NCBI RefSeq assembly: GCF_014637795.1
Contig: NZ_BMFD01000010.1
Coordinates: 1 to 64,000, forward strand
DNA from: Belliella aquatica
Lineage (GTDB): Bacteria; Bacteroidota; Bacteroidia; Cytophagales; Cyclobacteriaceae
Length of the DNA: 64,000 nucleotides
Direction: 5' to 3'
A program made the position numbers and the translations under genes. Under the pieces are notes generated by a model. That model did not search any database. It was not told where the DNA came from and saw only the letters and a list, made by a program, of their open reading frames with translations. Within the stretch, counting starts at the first letter, position 1; each line of letters begins with the position of its first letter. Positions 18,991 through 28,301 of this stretch are shown in pieces.

Positions 18991-20733
18991 ATGAGTTTTC
19001 AAATCAAATCTTCATCTGAGCCTTATGATGTGATCATTGTAGGTTCAGGAGCTGGAGGCGGAATGGCCTCTAAAATTTTATCAGAAGCTGGATTGGCAGT
19101 AGCAGTAATTGAAGCAGGTGGTGATTTTGATCCTGCTAAAGAGGAAGATCGCACACAAATGCGCTATCCATGGGAATCTCCACGTCGTGGAAGTGGAACT
19201 AGAATAAGACCTTTTGGTGACTTCGATGCTGCAATCGGTGGATGGGATATAGAAGGAGAGCCCTATACGCGTGGAAAAGACACTGAATTCGATTGGTTCC
19301 GGTCGAGAATGGTAGGAGGTAGAACCAATCATTGGGGAAGAATCTCGTTGAGATTTGGCCCTAACGATTTCAAAAGAGCAAGTATAGATGGATTAGGACA
19401 CGATTGGCCTATTGGTTATGATGAACTAAAGCCATATTACGACAAAGTAGATAAACTGATTGGCGTATTTGGGTCAAAAGAGGGGATTTATAATGAACCA
19501 GATGGTTTTTTCCTCCCTCCTCCCAAGCCTCGCTTGCACGAACTTTTTATGATGAAAGGGGCAAATAAGGCTAATATTCCAGTAATCCCATCTAGACTAT
19601 CCGTTCTTACAAAACCAATAAATAACGAAAGAGGTGTTTGCTTTTTCTGTGCACAATGTAACAGAGCATGCCAGGCTTATGCAGATTTTTCATCAGGAAC
19701 ATGTCTTCTTCATCCTGCCATGAAAAAAGGGAAAGTTGATCTTTATACCAACTCCATGGTGCGGAAGGTAACCACTGACGATTCAGGAAAAGCTACCGGA
19801 GTTTCCTTTATAAGTAAAATGGATATGAAAGAATATAAGCTCAAAGCACGTGTAGTTGTACTCGGCGCTTCCGCTTGCGAATCGTCCAGAATTATGCTCA
19901 ACTCCAAATCAAAATCTCATCCTGATGGCATTGGAAATAGCAGTGGAATGGTTGGTCGATATCTGCATGATTCAACCGGCGCTGACCGTATGGGGATTTT
20001 GCCAGATTTGATCGATCGAGAAAAATACAATGAAGATGGAGTTGGGGGTATGCATGTGTATACTCCATGGTGGTTGGATAATAAAAAACTAGATTTTGCT
20101 AGAGGTTATCATATAGAATATTGGGGAGGAATGGGGATGCCTTCCTACGGCGTGGGCTTTTCGATGGACACCATGCGCAAGTATGTCAAAGACGAATTTG
20201 GTAACCCAAGTCCAAATGGCGGTTATGGTGAAGGGTTGAAAAAAGACATCCGCAGAATGCGAGGATCTACTCTAGGAATGTCAGGAAGAGGAGAAAGTAT
20301 TCCTCAATACAGCAATTATTGTGAAATAGATCCAAATGTGGTGGACAAGTATGGCATCCCTGTTTTGAAATTCCATTATCAATGGACAGACCATGAAATC
20401 AAACAAGCCAAACACATGCATGATACATTCGAGGAAATTCTAACGAATGCAGGTGCAGTATTACTTGGCAATAAACCTGGTCCAGAATCCAAATATGGCT
20501 TGGCAACTCCAGGAAGAATTATTCACGAAGTAGGTACAACGAGAATGGGAAATGATCCCGCTACATCTGTATTGAACAGCAATTGTCAGGCTCATGATTG
20601 CGACAATTTATTTGTAGTAGATGCAGGCCCATTTGTATCCCAAGCGGATAAAAACCCAACTTGGACTATCTTGGCTCTCAGCTGGAGAACATCTGATTTC
20701 ATCGTGTCAGAATTAAAAAAGAAAAATATATAA
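18991..20733 (+). CDS. GMC-family FAD dehydrogenase with Fe-S type cysteine motif
   Basis: 580 aa. The N-terminal FAD site is DVIIVGSGAGGGMASK with VIEAGG. VGGRTNHWGRISLRF follows, and the C-terminal GMC_oxred_C domain carries HEVGTTRMG and the SQADKNPTW segment. Between the FAD and substrate domains lies Cys217-x5-Cys223-x3-Cys227 (plus Cys220), the same spacing as the 3Fe-4S site of bacterial FAD-dependent glucose/fructose dehydrogenase large subunits. It therefore probably oxidises a sugar or alcohol and passes electrons through the cluster. There is no signal peptide of its own; export with the Tat-type subunit encoded 10 bases downstream is likely. Substrate unknown; no cytochrome c gene is adjacent. 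Confidence 0.9.
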   Translation: MSFQIKSSSEPYDVIIVGSGAGGGMASKILSEAGLAVAVIEAGGDFDPAKEEDRTQMRYPWESPRRGSGTRIRPFGDFDAAIGGWDIEGEPYTRGKDTEFDWFRSRMVGGRTNHWGRISLRFGPNDFKRASIDGLGHDWPIGYDELKPYYDKVDKLIGVFGSKEGIYNEPDGFFLPPPKPRLHELFMMKGANKANIPVIPSRLSVLTKPINNERGVCFFCAQCNRACQAYADFSSGTCLLHPAMKKGKVDLYTNSMVRKVTTDDSGKATGVSFISKMDMKEYKLKARVVVLGASACESSRIMLNSKSKSHPDGIGNSSGMVGRYLHDSTGADRMGILPDLIDREKYNEDGVGGMHVYTPWWLDNKKLDFARGYHIEYWGGMGMPSYGVGFSMDTMRKYVKDEFGNPSPNGGYGEGLKKDIRRMRGSTLGMSGRGESIPQYSNYCEIDPNVVDKYGIPVLKFHYQWTDHEIKQAKHMHDTFEEILTNAGAVLLGNKPGPESKYGLATPGRIIHEVGTTRMGNDPATSVLNSNCQAHDCDNLFVVDAGPFVSQADKNPTWTILALSWRTSDFIVSELKKKNI

Positions 20734-20743
20734 TTTTAAGAAT

Positions 20744-21457
20744 ATGAACAGAAGAGAAAATTTAAAGCTCCTATTCACTGGTACGTTGGCATCAGGATTC
20801 TTATTGACAAATTGTGCTCCAGAGGATAAAAAACTTGATTATTCACCTCGGATAGAAGGCGGAACTGCTGGGGGTAGAACAGAGGAAGAAAAACTATACG
20901 ATCAAAAGCTACTTTCAGAGACCTTTTTGACAGAAGACGAAAGAAAAAAATTAAATGTGTTGGTAGATATCATTATGCCAGCAGATACAGATTCCCCTAG
21001 CGCTACTGAAGTGGGTGTTGTTGATTTTATAGAGTTTATGGTCAAAGATTACCCAGGCTATCAAACACCGATGCGAGGTGGATTGATGTGGCTTGATCAT
21101 TACAGTGAAGACAATTATGGTAAAATATTTTTAGCATTGGATCAATCTGAAAAACTAGAAATCATAGACCAAATAGCTTGGCCTGAAAAAGCCAAATCGG
21201 AAATGGAGGGTGGTGTCAAATTTTTCAACATGTTGAGAAATCTCACTTCAACAGGATATTTTACGACCGAAGCTGGGTTTAAATATTTGGGTTATGTAGG
21301 AAACCGACCTAATGTTTGGGATGGAGTTCCAGAAGAAGTGATGAAAAGACATGGATTTGAATTACCTAAAAAGTATCTTGACACTTACCTCAAACCAGAG
21401 GAAAGGGGAGAACTTGCCCAATGGGATGATGAAGGGAACATACTTAGAAAAGTTTAA
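20744..21457 (+). CDS. Gluconate 2-dehydrogenase subunit 3 family protein (gamma subunit)
   Basis: 237 aa. It begins MNRRENLKLLFTGTLASGFL with a twin arginine and a lipobox-like cysteine (TNCAPED), so it is a Tat-type, possibly lipid-anchored protein. The core (LTEDERKKLNVLVDIIMPADTDSPSATEVGVVDFIE) is the subunit 3 domain. In known FAD-dependent sugar dehydrogenases this small subunit carries the signal peptide and escorts the catalytic subunit to the periplasm. It is only 10 bases from the GMC gene, so the two form one unit. A terminator follows. Confidence 0.92.
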   Translation: MNRRENLKLLFTGTLASGFLLTNCAPEDKKLDYSPRIEGGTAGGRTEEEKLYDQKLLSETFLTEDERKKLNVLVDIIMPADTDSPSATEVGVVDFIEFMVKDYPGYQTPMRGGLMWLDHYSEDNYGKIFLALDQSEKLEIIDQIAWPEKAKSEMEGGVKFFNMLRNLTSTGYFTTEAGFKYLGYVGNRPNVWDGVPEEVMKRHGFELPKKYLDTYLKPEERGELAQWDDEGNILRKV

Positions 21458-21468
21458 AATATTTCAAT

Positions 21469-21498
21469 AAAAAGCCACTGCATATCAGGGGCTTTTTT
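21469..21498 (+). terminator. Terminator of the GMC dehydrogenase operon
   Basis: AAAAAGCC-CTG pairs with CAG-GGCTTTTT around CATAT, followed by T. The end of the T-run is the first base of a -7 box (TAATTTTG, 21498-21505) for the next gene. Confidence 0.8.
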
Positions 21499-21505
21499 AA
21501 TTTTG
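21498..21505 (+). promoter_or_regulatory. -7 box TAATTTTG of the DUF6340-like gene
   Basis: It matches TANNTTTG and lies 19 bases before the ATG at 21525, predicting a leader of about 14 nt. The upstream element position is occupied by the terminator hairpin, so the promoter may be weak or dependent on the -7 box. Confidence 0.45.
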
Positions 21506-21524
21506 ACTGAATTTTAATGTGATT

Positions 21525-22592
21525 ATGAAAAATATACAGTTTCCCATTGTTTTTATTCTCTTTTGCGTGCTGCCTATCTTTCTTGGCTCTTGCACGAAAA
21601 ATATCAGCATGTCAAGACTCATGCCTGCAGAAATTGACGTCCCGAACCATGTTCAAAGGCTCTTAATAGTTGACAGAACGGCTCCTCAAAATGAAAACCT
21701 TGCTGTTTTGGAAGGTCTGATTTCTGGAGAAGCTCCTTTCGAAGTAAGAAATGCTGTCGAAGCCACCATCGCCACGGTCCAACAAGAATTAAATTCCTCT
21801 CCTCGTTATGAAATAATTCGAGCCAGAGAAAGGTTGCGCGGAGGTTTATTTGCACAGACTTTCCCTACTCCACTGACCTGGCCTCAAATTGAGGCGCTTT
21901 GTAGAGAATACGATGCAGATGCAGTTTTGGCATTAGAGAAATTCAGCTCTGATTTTATCGTCACTGATAAGCGACAGATTATCAAAAAAACAGAAGGAGA
22001 GGGAAGAAATTCTAGAACGGTAGAAGTTCAAGGTATATATGCCGAGGGAGTAGCTTCTGTTCAGGTAGGTTTCAGGTTATACGACCCTATCAGCAAAAAT
22101 ATAACTGATCAAAGAGATTTTGAAAAGACTAATTTGTGGTCAGCAGAAGCTGAGACAAAAACCCAAGCTTTGGCACTTCTAATAGACAAAGTAAAGGCGA
22201 CTCAATACGTAGGTCAGTTAGCTGGCGCCAGCTATGCTAGAAGAATTGCTCCAATGTACCTCAGATTAAATAGGATGATGTACCAAAAACCAAATGACAA
22301 TCCCGCTTTAGCAAGAGGTGCAAGACTGGGTGAGGTCAATAGATGGGAAGAAGCTGTAGAAGTATGGGAAAATGGACTTAACTTTCCACATAAAGACAAA
22401 ACAGGAGGAAGAATCTGTCATAACATTGCCGTCGGATATGAAGTACTTGGAGATCTGGAGTCTGCAAAATATTGGGCAGGGAAAGCATATACTGACTATG
22501 GATTAAAGCAAGGACGAACATATGCTCGATCGCTAAACACAAGAATGATTCAAGAAGAAAGATTAAGACAACAGCTATCAAGAGAACAGTAA
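21525..22592 (+). CDS. DUF6340-like lipoprotein with C-terminal TPR-like repeats
   Basis: About 355 aa from the ATG at 21525; a GTG two codons upstream is less likely. The lipoprotein signal ends LPIFLGSCTKN. A region resembling DUF6340 follows (LMPAEIDVPNHVQRLLIVDRT, YDADAVLALEKF). The last 100 residues (ALARGARLGEVNRWEEAVEVW, HNIAVGYEVLGDLESAKYWA) look like TPR helices. This is a Bacteroidota-wide envelope lipoprotein of unknown role. It has its own promoter after the dehydrogenase terminator. Confidence 0.75.
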   Translation: MKNIQFPIVFILFCVLPIFLGSCTKNISMSRLMPAEIDVPNHVQRLLIVDRTAPQNENLAVLEGLISGEAPFEVRNAVEATIATVQQELNSSPRYEIIRARERLRGGLFAQTFPTPLTWPQIEALCREYDADAVLALEKFSSDFIVTDKRQIIKKTEGEGRNSRTVEVQGIYAEGVASVQVGFRLYDPISKNITDQRDFEKTNLWSAEAETKTQALALLIDKVKATQYVGQLAGASYARRIAPMYLRLNRMMYQKPNDNPALARGARLGEVNRWEEAVEVWENGLNFPHKDKTGGRICHNIAVGYEVLGDLESAKYWAGKAYTDYGLKQGRTYARSLNTRMIQEERLRQQLSREQ

Positions 22593-22814
22593 AATCAAAA
22601 AGAACTAAAAATGATTTAAGCTAAAAAACCATAAGCAGTTTGGATTTGTTTACTATAGCGATACCTAACTCAATTCTTCACACAAAATAAATTTTAAATA
22701 ATTTACACAGCAGTCAGTCGTTAGCTGTCGATGCAATCTAAATGGACTGTATCAACGATAAACTAGGATAAGCCATCACGTCTAATTTCACTTAGCTTAT
22801 TCTGTTTAGTCAAA
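22593..22814. other. Gene-free spacer with a weak relative of the 3'-UTR repeat
   Basis: AT-rich 222 bases without an ORF. CAGTCAGTCGTTAGCTGTC at about 22711-22729 resembles the CAGTCAGCGACTAACGGTCC block at 50241-50260, but the other blocks of that family are missing. No terminator is obvious. Confidence 0.3.
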
Positions 22815-23729
22815 ATGATAGGGAAGATGGAAGAAAAACTAACAGATATAAAAGAAAATACAATGGATGATTTTTTAGAGTTTTTCAATGGTTTTCTCGA
22901 CTTGAAGCTATTTAAAGTCGGTGAATCCAGTATCACCGTAAGCATAATCTTGACACTTCTAGTATCAATAATCTTACTATTGATTGTATCAGAGCTAGTC
23001 AGAAAGTTTTTAGTAAAAAAAGTTTTGATTAGATACCAAATCACTCAAGGGACAAGACAATCTGCTGGAACTATTGTCAAATACCTCATCATCTTCGCAG
23101 GGATGTTTTCAATTTTACAAACAAGTGGAATTGATTTAAGTGCCTTTGGGATTTTAGCAGGTGCGTTAGGTGTGGGTATTGGTTTTGGTCTTCAAAACAT
23201 TACAAATAACTTTATTAGTGGGCTTATTATTCTTTTTGAGCAGCCCATCAAAGTAGGTGATCGAATAGAAGTTGGAGATATTTCAGGAGATGTCATTGTG
23301 ATTTCAGCACGGTCAACAACTATTGTAACCAATGATAACATCTCAGTTATTGTACCTAATTCTCAATTTATTGATAGCCAAGTGATCAATTGGTCTCACA
23401 ACGATAGAAATATAAGATTTAATTTCCCTGTAGGGGTTTCTTATAAAGAAGACCCCGAAAAAATAAAGTCTATTTTATTAGATGTAGCAGCACGAAATGA
23501 AGGTGTTTTAAAGAGTCCAAAGGCCGACGTTCTTTTCGATGAATTTGCAGACAGTAGTCTAAACTTTACTTTGAGAGTTTGGTCGTCTGATTATATCAAT
23601 AAACCGAAAGTCCTGAAAAGCGAACTTTATTATGAAATCTTCAAAAGATTCGCTGAAGAAGGAGTAGAAATTCCTTTCCCTCAAAGAGATATTCACGTAA
23701 TCACGGGTGGAGAAAAATTGAAAAGCTAA
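22815..23729 (+). CDS. Small-conductance mechanosensitive channel, MscS family
   Basis: 304 aa. Two or three N-terminal membrane segments (ITVSIILTLLVSIILLLIVSELV, TIVKYLIIFAGMFSILQTSG) precede the pore-lining TM3 with the Gly/Ala pattern GALGVGIGFGLQNITNNFISG. The conserved beta domain follows (FEQPIKVGDRIEVGDISGDV), then the cytosolic cage ending in EIPFPQRDIHV. It opens under membrane tension and protects from hypo-osmotic shock. The ATG at 22815 or the one four codons on (MEEKLTD) could be used. Confidence 0.94.
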   Translation: MIGKMEEKLTDIKENTMDDFLEFFNGFLDLKLFKVGESSITVSIILTLLVSIILLLIVSELVRKFLVKKVLIRYQITQGTRQSAGTIVKYLIIFAGMFSILQTSGIDLSAFGILAGALGVGIGFGLQNITNNFISGLIILFEQPIKVGDRIEVGDISGDVIVISARSTTIVTNDNISVIVPNSQFIDSQVINWSHNDRNIRFNFPVGVSYKEDPEKIKSILLDVAARNEGVLKSPKADVLFDEFADSSLNFTLRVWSSDYINKPKVLKSELYYEIFKRFAEEGVEIPFPQRDIHVITGGEKLKS

Positions 23730-23798
23730 AGATTATTACTTTATTTACATGTTAAAATTACAATCGCACCTTTAATAATGTGAGGTAAAAGTTTACAA

Positions 23799-24773
23799 AT
23801 GCTAAAAATGCTCAGAAATATCATTCTATTTTTCATACTATTTATAGTAGCTGAGCAGGCTTATACTCAAAGTTTATACCGCTATAGGTTTGAAGAACCT
23901 TGGTCAATTTCCGTTTCGACGGGACCTACTCAATATTTTGGAGAACTTTATTCTCTTTGGAAATATAATGAAGGGATTCAACCAGATTGGAATGCGAATA
24001 TTGCTTTAAGAAGAACTCTTGGAACAAGAATTCGTGCTAGAGCTGAATTTTCTTATTACCAAATATCTGGTCAAGACCCCCCATCTGATCCTCGGGCTTT
24101 TAGATATCCAAGAAATCTTCATTTCAGAGCAAGAAATATGGAAGCTTCAATGATTGGTGAGTTTCATTGGAAGCCTGTAAAGGTTTATAATATTACCAGA
24201 AGTTATTTCAATCTCTATGCTTTTGCAGGAGTGGGAGTTTCTTCCAATGATCCAAAAGCGCTTGATCCTAGAGCTGCTTTAAGAAACGAGGATCTGTGGG
24301 TTCCCTTAAGACCATTACAAATTGAAAATAATCCTTACAACAAATACATTGTAGTTTTCCCAACAGGAATTGGAGCAAAATACAAACTCAGTGTCTATGC
24401 TGATCTAATTTTAGAGTTAAACTACAGATGGACTTTGACAGACTACATGGATGATATTAGTGCTTTCAATATCAGTGAGTTTTATCAAGATTTATTAGCT
24501 GATTACGGTGTCAATGGAACTGGTCCAAATCCTGACAGATTACTTTTCGCTATCAGAAATCCTGATTTTTACATAGATGACGAACTCACAATACCTGATG
24601 TTGATAGAATCATTAGCAATAGAGGCAGAATTCGTCGTGGTTCAGGTCTTACAGAAAGATTTGACGGCTACATGAGCTTGAATTTGGGTATAGAAATCTA
24701 TCTTTCACCTGACATCTGGGACAACTGGATTTTCAGAAACAGACTTTACGAAAAACGTTTCAGATTCTGGTAA
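23799..24773 (+). CDS. DUF6089-like outer membrane beta-barrel protein
   Basis: 324 aa. A signal peptide (NIILFFILFIVAEQAYTQS) is followed by PWSISVSTGPTQYFGELYS, a strand-turn pattern typical of the DUF6089-type small porin group. Amphipathic strands with many Tyr/Phe/Arg follow. It ends WIFRNRLYEKRFRFW, with a terminal aromatic. It is expected in the outer membrane; function unknown. It stands alone between MscS and leuS. Confidence 0.75.
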   Translation: MLKMLRNIILFFILFIVAEQAYTQSLYRYRFEEPWSISVSTGPTQYFGELYSLWKYNEGIQPDWNANIALRRTLGTRIRARAEFSYYQISGQDPPSDPRAFRYPRNLHFRARNMEASMIGEFHWKPVKVYNITRSYFNLYAFAGVGVSSNDPKALDPRAALRNEDLWVPLRPLQIENNPYNKYIVVFPTGIGAKYKLSVYADLILELNYRWTLTDYMDDISAFNISEFYQDLLADYGVNGTGPNPDRLLFAIRNPDFYIDDELTIPDVDRIISNRGRIRRGSGLTERFDGYMSLNLGIEIYLSPDIWDNWIFRNRLYEKRFRFW

Positions 24774-24876
24774 AATTTAGCCAAATCTATTTTTTCAACT
24801 TCATATACAATTTAGCTTTAGACAAAATACTCCTTGAAGTATTGATGATCCTACCCTCTTTTCCCGCATATTTTTC

Positions 24877-24884
24877 TATTTTTG
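24877..24884 (+). promoter_or_regulatory. -7 box TATTTTTG of leuS
   Basis: It matches TANNTTTG, 36 bases before the leuS ATG, and is followed by GC as in most strong Bacteroidota promoters. The TTTG element is not clear at the expected distance. Confidence 0.5.
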
Positions 24885-24920
24885 CAAGCAATTCACAAAT
24901 AATAAAGCGCAAATTCAAAA

Positions 24921-27695
24921 ATGGCTGATTATAACTCGCAGGTAATAGAGAAAAAATGGCAGGCATACTGGGAAAAGAACCAGATTTTCAATGCCAAAGT
25001 TGATGTAAGCAAACCTAAATTCTATTCTTTGGATATGTTTCCTTATCCCTCCGGAGCAGGATTACATGTCGGTCATCCACTAGGTTACATTGCCTCAGAT
25101 ATCATTACTCGATACAAAAGACTTCAAGGTTTCAATGTCCTCCATCCAATGGGTTATGATTCTTTTGGACTTCCTGCAGAACAGTACGCTATTCAGACAG
25201 GTCAGCACCCTGCTGTAACTACCGAAGAAAATATCAGAAGATATGCTGAGCAATTAAAAAATATCGGCTTTGCCTTTGACTGGGACAAAGAAGTGAGAAC
25301 TTCCGACCCAGCCTATTACCGCTGGACACAGTGGATTTTTATGCAGCTTTTCAATAGCTATTATGACAAGGACGAAGACAAAGCCAAAAGCATTGATTCT
25401 TTGATTGCTAAGTTTGAAAAGAATGGAAACGCCGGAGTCAATGCTGTGTGTGATGAAGATACAACCGAGTTTTCAGCTGAGGATTGGATTAGTTTTTCTA
25501 AAGAAAAGCAGCAAGAAATACTTCTAAAGTATAGATTGACTTTTTTGGCAGAAACCACGGTAAACTGGTGCGCTGTCTTAGGAACTGTACTCTCCAATGA
25601 CGAAGTCAAAGATGGCTTTTCTGAAAGAGGAGGACATCTTGTAGAAAGAAAAAAGATGATGCAGTGGTCCATGCGAATCACTGCTTATGCAGATAGATTA
25701 CTAAGAGGTTTGGACACAGTAGAGTGGACAGAACCAATTAAAGAAATGCAGCGCAACTGGATTGGAAAATCCAAAGGTGCGGAGATAGTTTTCCAAGTCA
25801 AAGGACATGACAAGCAAATCAAGGTTTTTACAACGAGAATAGATACTATTTATGGTGTAACCTATTTGGCATTGGCTCCTGAACATGATTATGTAGAAGA
25901 CTTGATCACAGAAGATCAGAGAACCAAGGCAGAAGCTTATGTAGAAGTTGCCAAAAACCGCTCAGAAAGAGATAGGATGACAGATGTCAAGACCATTTCG
26001 GGAGCATTTACAGGTTCTTATGCCATCAATCCATTCAATGGAGAAGAAATTCAGATATGGATCGCTGATTATGTCTTAGCAGGATATGGGACAGGTGCTG
26101 TGATGGCTGTTCCCGCACATGACGAAAGAGATTATAACTTCGCCAAGCACTTTGGACTTGAAATCCGTCAGGTGATCGAGGGCAGCATGGAAGAAGGGTC
26201 TTTTCCTGGAAAAGGCGGAACTATCATCAATTCAGATATTTTGTCTGGCATGGAAATGCAGGCAGCAATGGACAAAGCCATTGAATTCGTAGAAGAAAGA
26301 AAAATCGGGAAAGGTAAAATTCAATTCAGAATGCGTGATGCGATTTTCACACGTCAGCGCTATTGGGGTGAGCCACTTCCAGTTTATTTCAAAGATGGAC
26401 TTCCTTATTTGATCGAAGAAAAAGATTTGCCTTTGGTGCTTCCTGAAGTAGATAAATATCTTCCAACCGAAGATGGTGAACCTCCTTTGGCTAGAGCAAA
26501 AAACTGGAATTACAAAACAGCTGAAGGTGAATTTCAATTGGAAAGAAGCACCATGCCAGGCTGGGCAGGTTCGAGTTGGTATTTCTTCCGCTACATGGAT
26601 CCAAAAAATGAAACTCAATTTGTAGATCAAGAAATCGCTAAATACTGGGGAGCAGTTGATTTATATATCGGTGGAGCTGAACATGCTACCGGACATCTTT
26701 TGTATTCAAGATTTTGGACGAAGTTCCTATTTGATATCGGCGTAGTCAATATCGAAGAGCCATTCCAAAAAATGATCAACCAAGGGATGATCCAAGGAAG
26801 GTCAAATTTTGTGTACAGAATTAAAGGAAGCAACAAGTTTGTCAGCTTGGGATTGAAGGATGATTATGAAACTTCTGCTATGCATGTGGATGTGAATATT
26901 GTCCACAATGATCAGTTGAACTTAGATAAATTCAAAGCTTGGAGACCGGATTTAGCAGATGCTGAATTTATTCTCGAGGACGGAAAATACATCTGTGGAG
27001 CTGAAGTAGAAAAAATGTCCAAATCGAAATATAATGTCGTCAATCCAGACGATATCATAGAACGATATGGCGCGGATACTTTGAGACTTTATGAAATGTT
27101 CTTGGGACCTTTGGAGCAATTCAAACCTTGGAACACCAATGGAATAGACGGCGTATCGAAATTCTTAAAGAAGCTTTGGAAACTTTACCATGACAGTAAT
27201 GGTGAAGTATCTATTTCCAATGAAGCTCCAAGCAAGGAAGAATTAAAAACATTGCATAAAACTATCAAAAAAACTGAGGAAGATTTAGAGAATTATTCAT
27301 TCAATACTTCAGTAGCTTCTTTTATGATTTGTGTGAATGAACTGACTGCACTCAAATGCAATAAAATAGAAATTTTAGAGCCACTTGCAATTTTGATTTC
27401 TCCCTATGCACCACATATTGCAGAAGAATTATGGGCAATCTTGGGCAATGAAAAATCTATCATTTATGCAAGTTTCCCAGAATTCAAGGAAGAGTTTTTG
27501 GTAGAGAACAGCCATGAATATCCAGTTTCCATCAATGGAAAAATGAGGACAAAACTTTCACTTTCTTTGAGTTTGACAAAAGAGGAAATAGAAAAAGCAG
27601 CTTTGGAAGACGAAATCGTACAGAAATGGTTGGAAGGCAATACTCCTAAGAAGATGATTGTTGTACCTGGAAAGATTGTTAATATTGTTATTTAA
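24921..27695 (+). CDS. leuS: Leucyl-tRNA synthetase
   Basis: 924 aa. A class I synthetase with HIGH motif HVGH in [15 protein letters not shown], an editing (CP1) domain at about 290-490 ([24 protein letters not shown]), and KMSKS in [13 protein letters not shown] at about 695. The anticodon-binding helical domain follows, with a C-terminal domain ending KIVNIVI. It charges tRNA-Leu, one of which is encoded at 9158. An insertion at about 150-195 ([20 protein letters not shown]) is a feature of Bacteroidota LeuS. The start is canonical ([17 protein letters not shown]). Confidence 0.98.
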   Translation: MADYNSQVIEKKWQAYWEKNQIFNAKVDVSKPKFYSLDMFPYPSGAGLHVGHPLGYIASDIITRYKRLQGFNVLHPMGYDSFGLPAEQYAIQTGQHPAVTTEENIRRYAEQLKNIGFAFDWDKEVRTSDPAYYRWTQWIFMQLFNSYYDKDEDKAKSIDSLIAKFEKNGNAGVNAVCDEDTTEFSAEDWISFSKEKQQEILLKYRLTFLAETTVNWCAVLGTVLSNDEVKDGFSERGGHLVERKKMMQWSMRITAYADRLLRGLDTVEWTEPIKEMQRNWIGKSKGAEIVFQVKGHDKQIKVFTTRIDTIYGVTYLALAPEHDYVEDLITEDQRTKAEAYVEVAKNRSERDRMTDVKTISGAFTGSYAINPFNGEEIQIWIADYVLAGYGTGAVMAVPAHDERDYNFAKHFGLEIRQVIEGSMEEGSFPGKGGTIINSDILSGMEMQAAMDKAIEFVEERKIGKGKIQFRMRDAIFTRQRYWGEPLPVYFKDGLPYLIEEKDLPLVLPEVDKYLPTEDGEPPLARAKNWNYKTAEGEFQLERSTMPGWAGSSWYFFRYMDPKNETQFVDQEIAKYWGAVDLYIGGAEHATGHLLYSRFWTKFLFDIGVVNIEEPFQKMINQGMIQGRSNFVYRIKGSNKFVSLGLKDDYETSAMHVDVNIVHNDQLNLDKFKAWRPDLADAEFILEDGKYICGAEVEKMSKSKYNVVNPDDIIERYGADTLRLYEMFLGPLEQFKPWNTNGIDGVSKFLKKLWKLYHDSNGEVSISNEAPSKEELKTLHKTIKKTEEDLENYSFNTSVASFMICVNELTALKCNKIEILEPLAILISPYAPHIAEELWAILGNEKSIIYASFPEFKEEFLVENSHEYPVSINGKMRTKLSLSLSLTKEEIEKAALEDEIVQKWLEGNTPKKMIVVPGKIVNIVI

Positions 27696-27703
27696 AAATA
27701 ATG

Positions 27704-27864
27704 ATTATCCGCAATGACAGCAGTATACAATTTTATCACAAATAATCTTGCGGATAATTGTCAACAGTCAACGGCTTTCAGTCCACACTTGTGCGCCGTG
27801 GCGTAGCACTCTAAATATAGTATTTACATTATTTTTAAGTGGCTATTGGTTTGAAAGCGGATAT
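27704..27864. repeat. 3'-UTR repeat, copy A (after leuS)
   Basis: Three blocks are shared with copies at 50236-50321 and 58982-59121: ATTATCCGCAATGA (27704-27717), GTCAACAGTCA (27760-27770), and a 22-bp block containing TTTGAAAGCGGATAT (27843-27864). An inverted copy of the first block, TTGCGGATAAT (27748-27758), lies inside it, so a hairpin can form. It starts 8 bases after the leuS stop and ends 18 bases before the terminator. No ORF. Confidence 0.7.
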
Positions 27865-27882
27865 ACATATTATAAATAAAAT

Positions 27883-27919
27883 AAAAGTTGGATTGTTCTG
27901 AAGAGCAATTCAACTTTTT
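27883..27919 (+). terminator. Terminator after leuS
   Basis: AAAAGTTG-ATTG pairs with CAAT-CAACTTTT around TTCTGAAGAG, with T-run. It also abuts the 3' end of the toxin remnant on the other strand. Confidence 0.75.
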
Positions 27920-27946
27920 GAAACATTTGAATTTTGGACAATATTC

Positions 27947-27991
27947 TTAAATCTCCACAAATTGTAAATCTGCCGTTTTAGTCCAAACTAC
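27947..27991 (-). pseudogene. Remnant of a RelE/ParE-type toxin gene
   Basis: On the minus strand, directly after the antitoxin-like gene, a frame reads VVWTKTADLQFVEI, stop, EYCPKFK. RelE/ParE toxins of Bacteroidota typically begin with a short strand then W-T-x-x-A and a helix of this kind, ending E-I-(L)-E-Y-W. The in-frame TAA could come from a single T-to-A change of TTA (Leu). No start codon is left and the frame runs into the leuS terminator after about 15 more codons. I read it as a decayed toxin. Confidence 0.55.
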
Positions 27992-28230
27992 ATTTCGTTT
28001 AGCCATTCTAGGTTCCTCTTATCCATTAACTCTTGTGAGATCAATTCTCCATTTTTGATGTTCTTCTCACTAAGTTCTAAAACAGCTTTTTGTTCTTTTG
28101 TTAAAACAACAATATCAGATTGAGATGAACTTGAAGTTATAAGTTTATCTAGTGCTTCTAAAAATTCTCGATTAGTTATACATGATATTTTATCGATTAA
28201 ACCGCTTCTTATTTTTTCTATTGATGCCAT
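27988..28230 (-). CDS. Orphan antitoxin-like protein (type II toxin-antitoxin)
   Basis: 80 aa from the ATG at 28230 (MASIEKIRSGLIDKIS); a longer frame to 28269 adds an unlikely hydrophobic start. The order is N-terminal helix, NREFLEALDKLI, then VVLTKEQKAVLELSEKNIKNG and LISQELMDKRNLEWLNEM, the layout of small antitoxins that precede RelE/ParE toxins in Bacteroidota. The downstream toxin is reduced to a fragment (27947-27991), overlapping the stop region as coupled TA genes do. The alternative is an unrelated small acidic protein. Confidence 0.6.
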   Translation of the reverse strand: MASIEKIRSGLIDKISCITNREFLEALDKLITSSSSQSDIVVLTKEQKAVLELSEKNIKNGELISQELMDKRNLEWLNEM

Positions 28231-28301
28231 TTTTCTATAATTTTCACTTATAAATATCCAAAAACCCAATCAATTTCCCTAATATTGACCATAGGAATAT
28301 T

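Noticed and set aside
22711-22729. Fourth copy of the 3'-UTR repeat
   Set aside because: Only one weak block is shared and there is no terminator after it; kept as a spacer note only.
25361-25681. 106-codon frame opposite leuS
   Set aside because: Antisense shadow inside a conserved synthetase gene.
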